A stretch of DNA of 16,028 nucleotides from Spirochaetales bacterium. GTDB taxonomy: Bacteria; Spirochaetota; Spirochaetia; Sphaerochaetales; Sphaerochaetaceae. The position numbers and the translations under genes are program-made. This document shows, piece after piece, positions 8,225 through 15,477 of the stretch. The stretch is from assembly GCA_028723145.1 (NCBI GenBank), contig JAQYFM010000251.1, positions 1 to 16,028 of the forward strand, read 5' to 3'. Numbering within the stretch: position 1 is the stretch's first letter; the number at the start of each line of letters is the position of its first letter. The notes beneath the pieces are model-generated. The model made no database searches, was not told the DNA's origin, and saw only the letters and a list, made by a program, of their open reading frames with translations.

Positions 8225-8253
8225 TTGACCATTTTTCTTATCTCATATAAAGT
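8225..8253 (+). promoter_or_regulatory. Candidate rpmH promoter
   Basis: TTGACC at 8225-8230 is followed by TATAAA at 8246-8251 (15-nt spacer) or by TAAAGT at 8248-8253 (17-nt spacer). It lies in the 103-bp gap after the DUF721 gene and would give an rpmH leader of about 70 nt with small inverted repeats (for example GACAA/TTGTC near 8263-8274). Confidence 0.4.
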
Positions 8254-8324
8254 TGCTAATCGGACAATTTTGTCTGTGAGTTATAAAATCTGCGCTTTTA
8301 TGCGAAAAATATTGGAGTAAATTC

Positions 8325-8492
8325 ATGAGTTACAAAGGAAAAAGAACCTATCAGCCAAGTAAAGTAAAGAGAAATAGAACTTTTGGTTTCCGTGCACGCA
8401 TGGCTACTAAAGGTGGTCGTTTAGTTCTTGCTCGTCGTAGAGCTAAGGGCAGACATAACTTAACAGTTTCTGATGAGAAGAAGCCTTTCTAA
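8325..8492 (+). CDS. rpmH: 50S ribosomal protein L34
   Basis: Ribosomal protein L34 of the large subunit, 55 aa, very basic. The reading MSYKGKRTYQPSKVKRNRTF, then GFRARMATKGGRLVLARRRA and KGRHNLTVS covers the whole family signature. The start ATG has a GGAG ribosome site at 8314-8317, 7 nt upstream. The C-terminus is a little longer than the common 44-46 residues (SDEKKPF tail), and this tail overlaps the next gene: the last 20 bp are shared with rnpA in another frame. L34 directly before rnpA is a nearly universal bacterial order. Confidence 0.97.
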   Translation: MSYKGKRTYQPSKVKRNRTFGFRARMATKGGRLVLARRRAKGRHNLTVSDEKKPF

Positions 8493-8829
8493 GATAGAGA
8501 TAATTCGTAAGAAGCAGGATATAGATCGCATTTTCAAGCAAGGAAAAAATCTTTCTTGTAAGGGAATGCGATTAGCCTTTTTAGAGAACGACTATAATTT
8601 CGATCGCTTCATAATCATTCCTGCAAAGCATTATGGCAATGCAGTGGAAAGAAATAAATTAAGGCGAAGGTGTAAAGAATTATTTAGACTGTATCCAAAA
8701 AGAGTAATGAAAGATGCTTCTTTAAACACTAAAAGTCATGATATCGCCTTAGTAGTATATCCTGGAAAGGTTCTCAGTTATTCTTTGCTTGAGTCTAAAT
8801 TTTATGACCTTTTAGACAGAATTAATTGA
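8473..8829 (+). CDS. rnpA: Ribonuclease P protein component
   Basis: Basic protein subunit that helps the RNase P RNA cleave the 5' leader from pre-tRNA; 118 aa, normal length. The RNR motif is clear at residues 59-72 (ERNKLRRRCKELFR), after the usual N-terminal region IIRKKQDIDRIFKQGKNL and the IIIPAKHYGNAVERN strand. ATG 8473 lies inside the last seven codons of rpmH, a 20-bp overlap in a different frame, and has no obvious ribosome site. Translation is probably coupled to rpmH. No later in-frame start would keep the family N-terminus. Confidence 0.95.
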   Translation: MRRSLSKIEIIRKKQDIDRIFKQGKNLSCKGMRLAFLENDYNFDRFIIIPAKHYGNAVERNKLRRRCKELFRLYPKRVMKDASLNTKSHDIALVVYPGKVLSYSLLESKFYDLLDRIN

Positions 8830-8911
8830 GAATTGTTCCTTTTCCTCATCTTGCAGAGTTCATATTCCTATCTTTCCTATTATTCTACGGGCCATCATCA
8901 AAGGAGATATA

Positions 8912-10660
8912 ATGGATAGGAATACTATTATTGCAATCATACTATCTGTAATTGTTATCACAGTTGGAATGACTGTTCAGACTGTATTTTTCCCAATGGA
9001 AAATACTATGGTTACAACTACAGAAACAGAAGAAACAATAGAAGTTGAAAGTGTAACAGATATTATTACTCAACCTGTTGTTTCTAAAAATCAAGTTACA
9101 GATACTTCCCCTTTTGTAGTTGAAACAGATGCTATGTCAGTTACTTTTGATCCATATGGTGCATCTGTAAGTAGCATTAAAATGAAGAAGCATTTAGATG
9201 CTTCAAAAGAGCCAGTTGAAATACTTTTAAAGGATTCAACAAAAGGTAATGCATTCTTAATGTATCAATCAAATGATACCTCAAAACCTATTACTGAAGC
9301 ATTTTCTCACAGCATTGAAGAACGTGGAGACCTTATTTTAGTTAATTTCTCACAAGTATTTGAACAAAATGGCAGAGAATATGAAATTGTAAAGAAATAT
9401 GCTTTAGCAAAGTCAGAAGAATACTTATTCCAAATAGCAATTACATTAAATTCACTTGATGGAAATGCATTACCATTTACTGTTTATACCTTAGGTGTAG
9501 AACCTCAAGTTGGTCCTGAATTTGAGAGTTTAAATGGTAATTATGACTACAGAAGAATGTATTATAAGCTTAGTGATAAGAATAGTAAAAAGAATGTAAG
9601 CTTCAAAAATGGTGTTGCTACTGTAAATGATAGTATTTCTTGGGCAGCTCTTGCAGGTAAGTATTTTACTATTATTGGTATTCCTACAAGTGGTGTAGAT
9701 TACACTGTTAAATTCACTCAGAGTACAGCAGAAAAACAGCAAAATTCTTTCTATTTAACAAGAAATGGAGTTAATTCTTCATCTGTAACAGATGTATATA
9801 GCTTCTATTGTGGACCAAAACTAACTAAATACCTCAATATGTATGATATTGCAAATGATAATACATTTGATATCACAAACCTCCATCTTGCAAAGGTAAT
9901 GGATTCATCAACATGGCTTGGATGGCTTGAAACAATACTTAAATGGGTATTAACACTTATTTATAGATTTATTCCAAACTATGGTGTTGCTATCATTATT
10001 CTCACACTTCTAATTAAGCTTATGCTCCAGCCAATTAGTAAAAAAGGTATGGAGTCTACAGCTAAGATGTCTGCTTTAAATCCAAAACTTGAAGAACTCA
10101 AAACAAAATATGCAGATGATCCAAATGCTTTAAATGCAGCAATGGCAAAATTGTATAAGGAAGAAGGTATTAACCCAATGGGTTCATGTCTTCCTATGTT
10201 TATCCAGTTCCCAGTATTTATTGCACTTTATGGCTTGTTAAATAACCATTTTGAGCTTCGTGGTGCTATGTTTATCCCTGGTTGGATTCCTGATCTATCT
10301 ATTCCTGATACAGTATTTACTCTTGGATTTAATCTTCCTTTAATTGGTAATCAAATCCACCTTCTTCCAATCATTTATACTGTTTCAATGATATTCTCAA
10401 TGAAGATTACTCAGACAGGTACAACAGATGCTTCTCAAGCAGGAATGATGAAATTCATGACATACGGTATGCCATTAATTTTCTTCTTCATGCTATATAA
10501 TGCACCATCTGGTCTTCTTGTTTACTGGACTGTTACTAATGCTATTTCTATCATCCAGCAGGTTTATGTAAATTCAAAGAAAAAGAAACAATTTGAAGAA
10601 GAAATAAAAGCTAAGGAAGAGAGTAAAAACCTTAAGTTCAAAAGTAAAAAGAGAAAGTAA
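8912..10660 (+). CDS. yidC: Membrane protein insertase YidC
   Basis: Inner-membrane insertase of the YidC/Oxa1/Alb3 family, 582 aa. TM1 is residues 4-27 (NTIIAIILSVIVITVGMTVQ onward). A large periplasmic beta-rich domain follows (about 60-330), typical of bacteria with an outer membrane. The conserved insertase core begins near FIPNYGVAIIILTLLIK; the two-helix cytoplasmic loop KKGMESTAKMSALNPKLEEL and the membrane helices around INPMGSCLPMFIQFPVFIAL and GLLVYWTVTNAISIIQQVY follow. The groove Arg of E. coli is Lys here. The tail is strongly basic and may touch ribosomes. The start has an excellent AAGGAG site 6 nt upstream. The 82-bp gap from rnpA has no yidD, which is usual for spirochaetes as far as I know. 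Confidence 0.96.
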   Translation: MDRNTIIAIILSVIVITVGMTVQTVFFPMENTMVTTTETEETIEVESVTDIITQPVVSKNQVTDTSPFVVETDAMSVTFDPYGASVSSIKMKKHLDASKEPVEILLKDSTKGNAFLMYQSNDTSKPITEAFSHSIEERGDLILVNFSQVFEQNGREYEIVKKYALAKSEEYLFQIAITLNSLDGNALPFTVYTLGVEPQVGPEFESLNGNYDYRRMYYKLSDKNSKKNVSFKNGVATVNDSISWAALAGKYFTIIGIPTSGVDYTVKFTQSTAEKQQNSFYLTRNGVNSSSVTDVYSFYCGPKLTKYLNMYDIANDNTFDITNLHLAKVMDSSTWLGWLETILKWVLTLIYRFIPNYGVAIIILTLLIKLMLQPISKKGMESTAKMSALNPKLEELKTKYADDPNALNAAMAKLYKEEGINPMGSCLPMFIQFPVFIALYGLLNNHFELRGAMFIPGWIPDLSIPDTVFTLGFNLPLIGNQIHLLPIIYTVSMIFSMKITQTGTTDASQAGMMKFMTYGMPLIFFFMLYNAPSGLLVYWTVTNAISIIQQVYVNSKKKKQFEEEIKAKEESKNLKFKSKKRK

Positions 10661-10672
10661 AAGGAATATATA

Positions 10673-11335
10673 ATGACAAGAGAATTTGAAGGAAAGACAG
10701 AACAAGAAGCCATTGATATGGCTATTCAGGAGTTAGGTCTTGAAAGAGATGATTTCGATGTAGAAATCATTGATTCACATAAAAAAACATTCTTTAAGAA
10801 AGGAAGTGTAAAAATTAGGGTTCATATCCCTGAACCAGTAGTTGAAGAACCTTTTATTGGTGAAGTTCTTTCAAGTGAGAGTGAAAATGAAGAAAAGATT
10901 TTAAAATTCATAGAAACTCTCATTTCAAAGATGGGATATGAATGTAAGGTTAATATTAACTTTCGAAAGGATTATAAATTAGGTTTTAATATTGAAAGCC
11001 CTAATTCTTCAATACTTATTGGTAGAAAAGGTAAAAATCTTGATGCTATTCAGCTTATTACAAATGTTTATGCTGCAAAGCTTGATGAAGATTATAAAAT
11101 AATTGTTGATAGCGAAGATTATAGAATGAGGCATGAAGAATACATTGTTAGAAATGCTTTCAAGAGTGCTGAATATGTAAGAAAAACTGGTAAGAGTAAG
11201 TTATTAGAACCTATGAATCCATTTGAGAGAAGATTAATTCATACTGCTCTTAATGATTTTAATGGTGTTGAAACTAAGAGTGAAGGTGAAGGCCTTTATA
11301 AACAAGTAAGAATTATTCCTGTAAAGAATGATTAA
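10673..11335 (+). CDS. jag: Jag / KhpB RNA-binding protein (Jag-N, KH, R3H)
   Basis: RNA-binding protein encoded directly after yidC in many bacteria and linked to cell elongation and envelope regulation; 220 aa. Three domains are visible: Jag-N at 1-52 (MTREFEGKTEQEAIDMAIQE, then a KKTFFKKGSVKIRV strand), a KH domain at about 75-147 with the GRKG loop at 117-120, and an R3H domain at about 150-217 with R186-x3-H190 and LEPMNPFERRLIH. It lies 12 bp after yidC with an AAGGAA ribosome site, so it is cotranscribed. A strong terminator closes the unit. Confidence 0.94.
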   Translation: MTREFEGKTEQEAIDMAIQELGLERDDFDVEIIDSHKKTFFKKGSVKIRVHIPEPVVEEPFIGEVLSSESENEEKILKFIETLISKMGYECKVNINFRKDYKLGFNIESPNSSILIGRKGKNLDAIQLITNVYAAKLDEDYKIIVDSEDYRMRHEEYIVRNAFKSAEYVRKTGKSKLLEPMNPFERRLIHTALNDFNGVETKSEGEGLYKQVRIIPVKND

Positions 11336-11340
11336 ACAAT

Positions 11341-11375
11341 GTGCCGATCTTAATAGGTCGGCATTAATTTTTTTT
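11341..11375 (+). terminator. Rho-independent terminator after jag
   Basis: Stem GTGCCGATCT (11341-11350) with AGGTCGGCAT (11355-11364), ten pairs including two G-U, 4-nt loop, then AA after TT and eight T residues (11368-11375). It ends the rpmH-rnpA-yidC-jag unit. Confidence 0.92.
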
Positions 11376-11378
11376 AAG

Positions 11379-11407
11379 TTGACAACTATTTGTTTACCTA
11401 CTATATT
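11379..11407 (+). promoter_or_regulatory. Strong sigma-70 promoter of the perR-rubrerythrin operon
   Basis: A perfect TTGACA (11379-11384), a 17-nt spacer and TATATT (11402-11407). It stands directly behind the jag terminator and ends 30 bp before the perR ATG. This is the best promoter in the window. Confidence 0.85.
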
Positions 11408-11419
11408 AATTAGTAATTA
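11407..11419. promoter_or_regulatory. Possible PerR/Fur-type operator overlapping the -10 box
   Basis: TAATTA-G-TAATTA is a perfect 13-bp inverted repeat that begins on the last base of the -10 box, so a bound protein would cover the transcription start. Its symmetry (single central base, AT-rich arms) resembles Fur-family boxes, but it does not match the B. subtilis PerR consensus well, and short AT palindromes arise easily in this genome. Confidence 0.3.
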
Positions 11420-11437
11420 TTATTGATAAGGATTATT

Positions 11438-11833
11438 ATGAAAGAACTTAGAAATACAAAGCAGAGAGAAGAAGTTTTACATAGCGTTAAAGCGCTATGT
11501 AATCATCCATCTGCAGAAGAAGTTTATGCTCATGTAAGAACAAATAATCCTAATATCAGTAAAGGAACAGTATATAGAAATTTAAATTTGCTTACTGATT
11601 TAAATGAAATTAGTAAGGTAGAAATGCCTGGTAATGAACCAGATAGATTTGATGTTAGAACAGATAATCATCATCATGCTTTTTGTCGAATATGCAAAAA
11701 ACTATATGATTTTGAGCTTGATGAAGATTTATCTATCAAAGGTCATATTGTGGGTAAAGAATTTCTATCAGAAAAAAGTCAATTGATTCTTACAGGTATC
11801 TGTCAAGATTGCTTAAGTAAGGAGAAGGAGTAA
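11438..11833 (+). CDS. perR: PerR-type Fur-family peroxide-sensing repressor
   Basis: Metal-dependent winged-helix repressor, 131 aa from ATG 11438, which has AAGGA 5 nt upstream; a TTG at 11423 would add only five unlikely residues. Aligned by eye with B. subtilis PerR, all five regulatory metal ligands are present: His23 (NHPSAEEV), Asp72 (DRFD), His78 and His80 (NHHHAFC) and Asp91 (LYDF). The Asp in RFD marks PerR rather than Fur, where Glu is usual. The structural zinc site has C83-x2-C86 and a second C-x2-C in GICQDC. The wing-helix recognition segment is SKGTVYRNLNLL. In the family, peroxide oxidises a metal-bound His and releases DNA. The next gene, rubrerythrin, is a classic PerR target, and a palindrome at its own promoter suggests autoregulation. 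Confidence 0.9.
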   Translation: MKELRNTKQREEVLHSVKALCNHPSAEEVYAHVRTNNPNISKGTVYRNLNLLTDLNEISKVEMPGNEPDRFDVRTDNHHHAFCRICKKLYDFELDEDLSIKGHIVGKEFLSEKSQLILTGICQDCLSKEKE

Positions 11834-11837
11834 TAAA

Positions 11838-12380
11838 ATGGAATTAAAAGGTAGTAAGACAGAAAAAAACTTACAGGCAGCATTTGCAGGTGAAAGCCAG
11901 GCAAGAAATAAGTATACTTACTTTGCTTCTAAGGCTAAAAAAGAAGGTTATGTTCAGATTTCAAAGATTTTTGAAGAAACTGCAAACAATGAAAAAGAGC
12001 ATGCTAAACTTTGGTTTAAGCTTTTACAGGAAAATGGTGAAATTCCTTCAACTGCAGAGAATTTAAGAGAAGCAGCAGCTGGTGAAAACTACGAGTGGAC
12101 AGATATGTATGCTACCTTCGCTAAAGAAGCAGATGAAGAAGGTTTTACAAAGATTGCAGCAATGTTTAGAGGTGTTGCAAAAATTGAAGCTGAACATGAG
12201 AAGAGATATCTTGAACTTCTTAGCAATGTAGAAAATGGTCTTGTTTTCTCTAAGGATAATGATATGGTTTGGCAGTGTTCTAACTGTGGTCACATTGTAA
12301 TCGGTAAGAAGGCTCCAGAGGTATGTCCAGTTTGTTCACATCCTCAGGCTTATTTCGAAATTGCAGCTAAGAATTGGTAA
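11838..12380 (+). CDS. rbr: Rubrerythrin
   Basis: Non-haem diiron peroxidase of anaerobes that reduces hydrogen peroxide to water in the cytoplasm, with electrons from rubredoxin or NADH systems; 180 aa. The N-terminal four-helix domain carries the ligands: Glu19 (AGESQARNKY), Glu52 and His55 (NEKEHAK), Glu97 region (AKEADEEGF), Glu117 and His120 (IEAEHEKRY). The C-terminal rubredoxin domain has CSNCGH (147-152) and CPVCSHP (163-169), a complete FeS4 site. It starts 4 bp after perR with GGAG upstream and is in one operon with it. A strong terminator follows. Its presence suggests an anaerobic, air-exposed lifestyle. Confidence 0.96.
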   Translation: MELKGSKTEKNLQAAFAGESQARNKYTYFASKAKKEGYVQISKIFEETANNEKEHAKLWFKLLQENGEIPSTAENLREAAAGENYEWTDMYATFAKEADEEGFTKIAAMFRGVAKIEAEHEKRYLELLSNVENGLVFSKDNDMVWQCSNCGHIVIGKKAPEVCPVCSHPQAYFEIAAKNW

Positions 12381-12400
12381 TTTAAATTAATCAATTTATG

Positions 12401-12438
12401 GAGAGTATTTGTATTATTTCAAGTACTCTCTTTTTTTT
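12401..12438 (+). terminator. Rho-independent terminator after rubrerythrin
   Basis: Stem GAGAGTATTT (12401-12410) with AAGTACTCTC (12421-12430), ten pairs with one G-U, 10-nt loop, followed by eight T residues. Confidence 0.9.
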
Positions 12439-12439
12439 A

Positions 12440-12467
12440 TTGTCATTATTATAAATAAAGCTATATT
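12440..12467 (+). promoter_or_regulatory. Promoter for the two small membrane-protein genes
   Basis: TTGTCA (12440-12445), 16-nt spacer, TATATT (12462-12467), just behind the rubrerythrin terminator and 21 bp before the next ATG. Confidence 0.6.
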
Positions 12468-12488
12468 TATCACTATAGGAGAAATATT

Positions 12489-12767
12489 ATGGCAGAGTAT
12501 TATTCAAATGATCCTGATAATAAAAGAAAAGGTGATGAAGGAACATTACCACTAATTATGGGTATTCTTGCTATTGTATTTACAATAACTTTTTCTCGCC
12601 TTATAGGTTTTATTCTAGGTATTATTGCAATTATTAAAGGAAACCAACATAGATTATATGATAATGATGCTAAGATTGGTTTTATTTGTGGTATTATAGC
12701 AGTTTGCTTATCATCAATTGCTTTATTAGCAATATTTTCATTCTTCTTTGCTATTTTGGTAATTTAA
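12489..12767 (+). CDS. Small DUF4190-like membrane protein
   Basis: 92 aa. A charged N-terminus (about 18 residues, rich in Asp, Lys, Glu) is followed by hydrophobic stretches at about 20-50 and 62-92. The pattern LPLIMGILAIV, GFILGIIAIIKGNQ, KIGFICGIIAV, with repeated G-I-I and a polar break after I-I-K-G, is that of DUF4190 proteins, a widespread membrane family of unknown function. AGGAGA stands upstream of the ATG. The gene is followed after 10 bp by a second protein of similar design, suggesting a two-gene unit and perhaps a partner or a diverged duplicate. I cannot assign a function. Confidence 0.75.
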   Translation: MAEYYSNDPDNKRKGDEGTLPLIMGILAIVFTITFSRLIGFILGIIAIIKGNQHRLYDNDAKIGFICGIIAVCLSSIALLAIFSFFFAILVI

Positions 12768-12777
12768 GAGGTAAATT

Positions 12778-13005
12778 ATGAAAAAGAGATATCCTTTAAT
12801 TTGCTCAATAATAGGTATTGTAACAGCAATAACTATCTTTCTTTCACCAATATCACTGCTACTATCAATAATTGGGTTAGTAAAAAGTAGTGAAGATAGA
12901 AAAACATATTTAGATTCTTTTATTATTAGCTTAATAGGAAGTGTAGTATCAATTATTTCACTTACTATTTTATTTTGCTTGTTTAGACTATTAATTGTAT
13001 TTTGA
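12778..13005 (+). CDS. Very small membrane protein, DUF4190-like
   Basis: 75 aa, almost entirely hydrophobic. Two double-hydrophobic blocks (about 7-36 and 47-75) are separated by a polar KSSEDRKTYLDS linker. It shares with its upstream neighbour the G-I-(I/V) and S-I-I-G-L-V-K pattern and the K-S/K-G break after the first block. The AGAGG ribosome site (12767-12771) overlaps the last base of the preceding gene and lies 6 nt from the ATG. It is probably cotranscribed with that gene. The function is unknown. Confidence 0.65.
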   Translation: MKKRYPLICSIIGIVTAITIFLSPISLLLSIIGLVKSSEDRKTYLDSFIISLIGSVVSIISLTILFCLFRLLIVF

Positions 13006-13015
13006 TTATTAAAGA

Positions 13016-13038
13016 GCCCGAAGTGTTAAACCTCGGGC
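13016..13038. terminator. Hairpin between convergent genes, probable shared terminator
   Basis: GCCCGA (13016-13021) pairs with TCGGGC (13033-13038) around an 11-nt loop. It lies between the end of the small membrane gene and the end of the minus-strand kinase gene. On the minus strand the hairpin is followed by TCTTTAATAAT, a weak T-tract; on the plus strand no T-tract follows. It is among the most GC-rich stems in the window. Confidence 0.5.
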
Positions 13039-13058
13039 AAACCTGAAAATGTACTTAA

Positions 13059-14051
13059 TTAAAGATAAGTTTTTTCTATATATTTTCTAAGTTCTTCACT
13101 CTTTTCTTTTGTAAATTGAGCACCAATTTGGCTTATTATTTCACCTGCAAGGAAAGATGCTATCTTACCAGATGTTTCACTAGAACATCCCTTTTCAATA
13201 CCGTATAAAAAACCAGCAGCATACGTATCTCCTGCTCCTGTTGTATCAACTGGTGTTGAAGCACCTTGTACATCGATTTTAGTTATTACTCTATTATCTG
13301 AAACAAAAGAACCTTTTTTTCCATTTTTTACAATTGCAATATTTGTTAGTTTTCCCATGCTCTTACAGCATTCATAAGCATCATAGTTATCAAATAAATA
13401 TCTTGCTTCTTCACTATTTGCAAAAACAATATCACAATAATTTGTAATTAAATCTAAGAAATCTGCACGATATCTTCCTACAGCAAATGGATCAGCAATA
13501 TCGAAAGCAACCTTTATATTATTTTCCTTACAATATGCAAGTACTTTTCTAATAGCTCTCTTTTGAGGTTCTGTATCCCACATATAACCTGTAAAATAGA
13601 ATATTTCGGCATCCTTTAAGCTATCAAAGTTAACATTTGGAGCATCAAAACATTTATTAGCTCCCAAGAAAGTATTCATTGTTCTTTCTTTATCATCTGT
13701 TAACATAATGATTGATGTACCAGTTGGTTCATCATAGGAAATTAAATCATCTTTAACTCCTATTTCTTTTAATTTTGATCTATAAACATCAGCTAACTCA
13801 TCTTTTCCAACACCACCTGCTAATGTAGTAGGGATACCTAAAGAACAAAGTGTAACCATAGTGTTAGGACAAGAACCACCAGGAGAATATACAAGCTTTT
13901 TTGTTTTTAAGTAATCAAGGAGTTCTTTGTGTCTTTGTTTATCAATTAAATGCATTGTACCTTTATATAGTGATAACGCATTAAGATCATCATTAGTGAT
14001 ATTTGAAAGAATATCTATTAAAGGATTTCCAATTCCATATATTTTGCTCAT
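13059..14051 (-). CDS. PfkB-family carbohydrate/nucleoside kinase, adenosine-kinase-like
   Basis: Ribokinase-fold kinase, 330 aa, which transfers phosphate from ATP to a sugar or nucleoside. Visible motifs are the N-terminal GIGNPLIDI substrate region, PGGSCPNT (57-64), GGVGKDE (79-85), and the C-terminal PfkB signature VDTTGAGDTYAAGFLYG (268-284) with catalytic Asp275 in GAGD. The NTMVTLCSLG and FDIADPFAVGRYR segments resemble bacterial genes annotated as adenosine kinase, but the substrate cannot be read from sequence. It is the only gene right of the origin on the minus strand and diverges from murA. No clear ribosome site precedes ATG 14051. Confidence 0.85.
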   Translation of the reverse strand: MSKIYGIGNPLIDILSNITNDDLNALSLYKGTMHLIDKQRHKELLDYLKTKKLVYSPGGSCPNTMVTLCSLGIPTTLAGGVGKDELADVYRSKLKEIGVKDDLISYDEPTGTSIIMLTDDKERTMNTFLGANKCFDAPNVNFDSLKDAEIFYFTGYMWDTEPQKRAIRKVLAYCKENNIKVAFDIADPFAVGRYRADFLDLITNYCDIVFANSEEARYLFDNYDAYECCKSMGKLTNIAIVKNGKKGSFVSDNRVITKIDVQGASTPVDTTGAGDTYAAGFLYGIEKGCSSETSGKIASFLAGEIISQIGAQFTKEKSEELRKYIEKTYL

Positions 14052-14120
14052 GAGAAAAGTATAAAACAGTATTAATGTATTAACAATGCAAAAGGTTAAG
14101 ATACATGCTAAACTTTGTAT

Positions 14121-15401
14121 ATGAGTCAGTATGTTATTAATGGAGGAAAAACTTTAAAAGGAGAAGTTCTTATTAGTGGAAATAAGAACGCAGCACTACC
14201 ATGTATTGCTGCAACGCTATTAAGTGATGAGAAAATTACACTGAGAAATATTCCAGATATTTTGGATGTTTCTGTAATGCTTAAGCTTTCTCAAGAACTT
14301 GGCTCAGAAATAAAAAGAGTAGATAAAAACACAGTAGAAATAAAGTCTCATGTTCATTTTGATGGACTTGATCCAGCTTTAGTTGATAGTGTAAGAGGAT
14401 CAATACTTTTTTCCGGTCCACTACTTGCAAGAGGAGAGAAGGTAATAATACCTCCTCCTGGTGGAGATGTTATTGGCTTAAGACGCCTTGATACCCACTT
14501 TCTAGGTCTCTCAGCATTAGGTGTTGATTGTAATATAGATGATAGAGGTTATTTAATATTAACGCCTCCTAAGAGGCTTGTAGGGGCTGATATATTTTTA
14601 GATGAAGCATCTGTAACAGCAACAGAAAATGTAATTATGGCAGCTACATTAGCTTTGGGTGAAAGCACTATCTATAATGCAGCTTGTGAACCTCATATTC
14701 AAAATTTATGTAATTTATTGAATATGATGGGAAGTGAAATAGAAGGTATTGGATCAAACTTCCTTAGAATAAAAGGTAAAGAAAAATTACATGGTGCAGA
14801 TCACATTATCTCTAGTGATTACATGGAAACAGGATCATTTATTGGACTTGCAGCTGCAACAGGAAGTGAACTCTTATTAAAAAGAGTTGATACACCATTT
14901 TTAAGGCCTCTAGAATTAGGGTTTAATAAACTAGGTATCAAGTTTGAAATATATAAAGATAGTGTTTATATACCAAGTAAGCAAAGTAAAGTTATTTCAA
15001 AGACCTATTCTGGTGTTACAAATAAACTAGACGATGCACCTTGGCCAGGATTTCCTGCAGACCTTTTATCGATAATGACAGTAACAGCAACACAAATGAA
15101 TGGAACTCTATTAATTCATGAGAAAATGTTTGAATCAAGATTATATTTTGTAGATTATCTAATTAGGATGGGGGCAGATATTATTCTTTGTGATCCTCAT
15201 AGAGCTGTTGTAAATGGAAAGAGTAGATTACGTCCTTGTGATTTAATAAGTCCTGATGTAAGAGCTGGTATGGCTATGGTAATTGCTGCATTAGCAACAG
15301 AAGGTAAGTGTGCAATTAGTAGAATTGATCAAATAGAGAGAGGTTATGAATCTCTTCTAGATAAGTTAATTAATATTGGTGCAGATATTAAAAAACAGTA
15401 A
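14121..15401 (+). CDS. murA: UDP-N-acetylglucosamine 1-carboxyvinyltransferase MurA, Cys-to-Asp type
   Basis: First committed step of peptidoglycan synthesis: transfer of enolpyruvate from PEP to UDP-GlcNAc in the cytoplasm. 426 aa from ATG 14121; a TTG at 14115 would add two residues, and an in-frame TAA at 14109-14111 excludes more. Visible are ISGNKNAALP (substrate Lys22/Asn23), DSVRGSILFSGPLLARGE, and the catalytic loop PPPGGDVIGLRRLDTH. C-terminal features are DDAPWPGFPADL, ESRLYFVDYL and IERGYESLLDKL. Residue 116, the Cys attacked by fosfomycin, is Asp (codon 14466-14468). The same natural change is known in Borrelia, mycobacteria and Chlamydia, where the enzyme is active but insensitive. 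No good ribosome site lies close to the start; the nearest is AAAGG near 14091-14095. Confidence 0.95.
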   Translation: MSQYVINGGKTLKGEVLISGNKNAALPCIAATLLSDEKITLRNIPDILDVSVMLKLSQELGSEIKRVDKNTVEIKSHVHFDGLDPALVDSVRGSILFSGPLLARGEKVIIPPPGGDVIGLRRLDTHFLGLSALGVDCNIDDRGYLILTPPKRLVGADIFLDEASVTATENVIMAATLALGESTIYNAACEPHIQNLCNLLNMMGSEIEGIGSNFLRIKGKEKLHGADHIISSDYMETGSFIGLAAATGSELLLKRVDTPFLRPLELGFNKLGIKFEIYKDSVYIPSKQSKVISKTYSGVTNKLDDAPWPGFPADLLSIMTVTATQMNGTLLIHEKMFESRLYFVDYLIRMGADIILCDPHRAVVNGKSRLRPCDLISPDVRAGMAMVIAALATEGKCAISRIDQIERGYESLLDKLINIGADIKKQ

Positions 15402-15477
15402 ATTTTAATATTAATGTCATATATAGATAGCTTCTAATGTCATTAATTTATTAACACTACATAGGTACTAGATATAG

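Noticed and set aside
8830..8911. Possible yidD remnant between rnpA and yidC
   Set aside because: Only 82 bp, with no C-R-x-Y-P-x-C-S motif in any frame. A weak LFLFLI resemblance in one frame is not enough.
9530..9742. Minus-strand frame inside yidC, and similar ones inside dnaN and rubrerythrin
   Set aside because: They lie wholly within well-supported genes and show no start signals or motifs.
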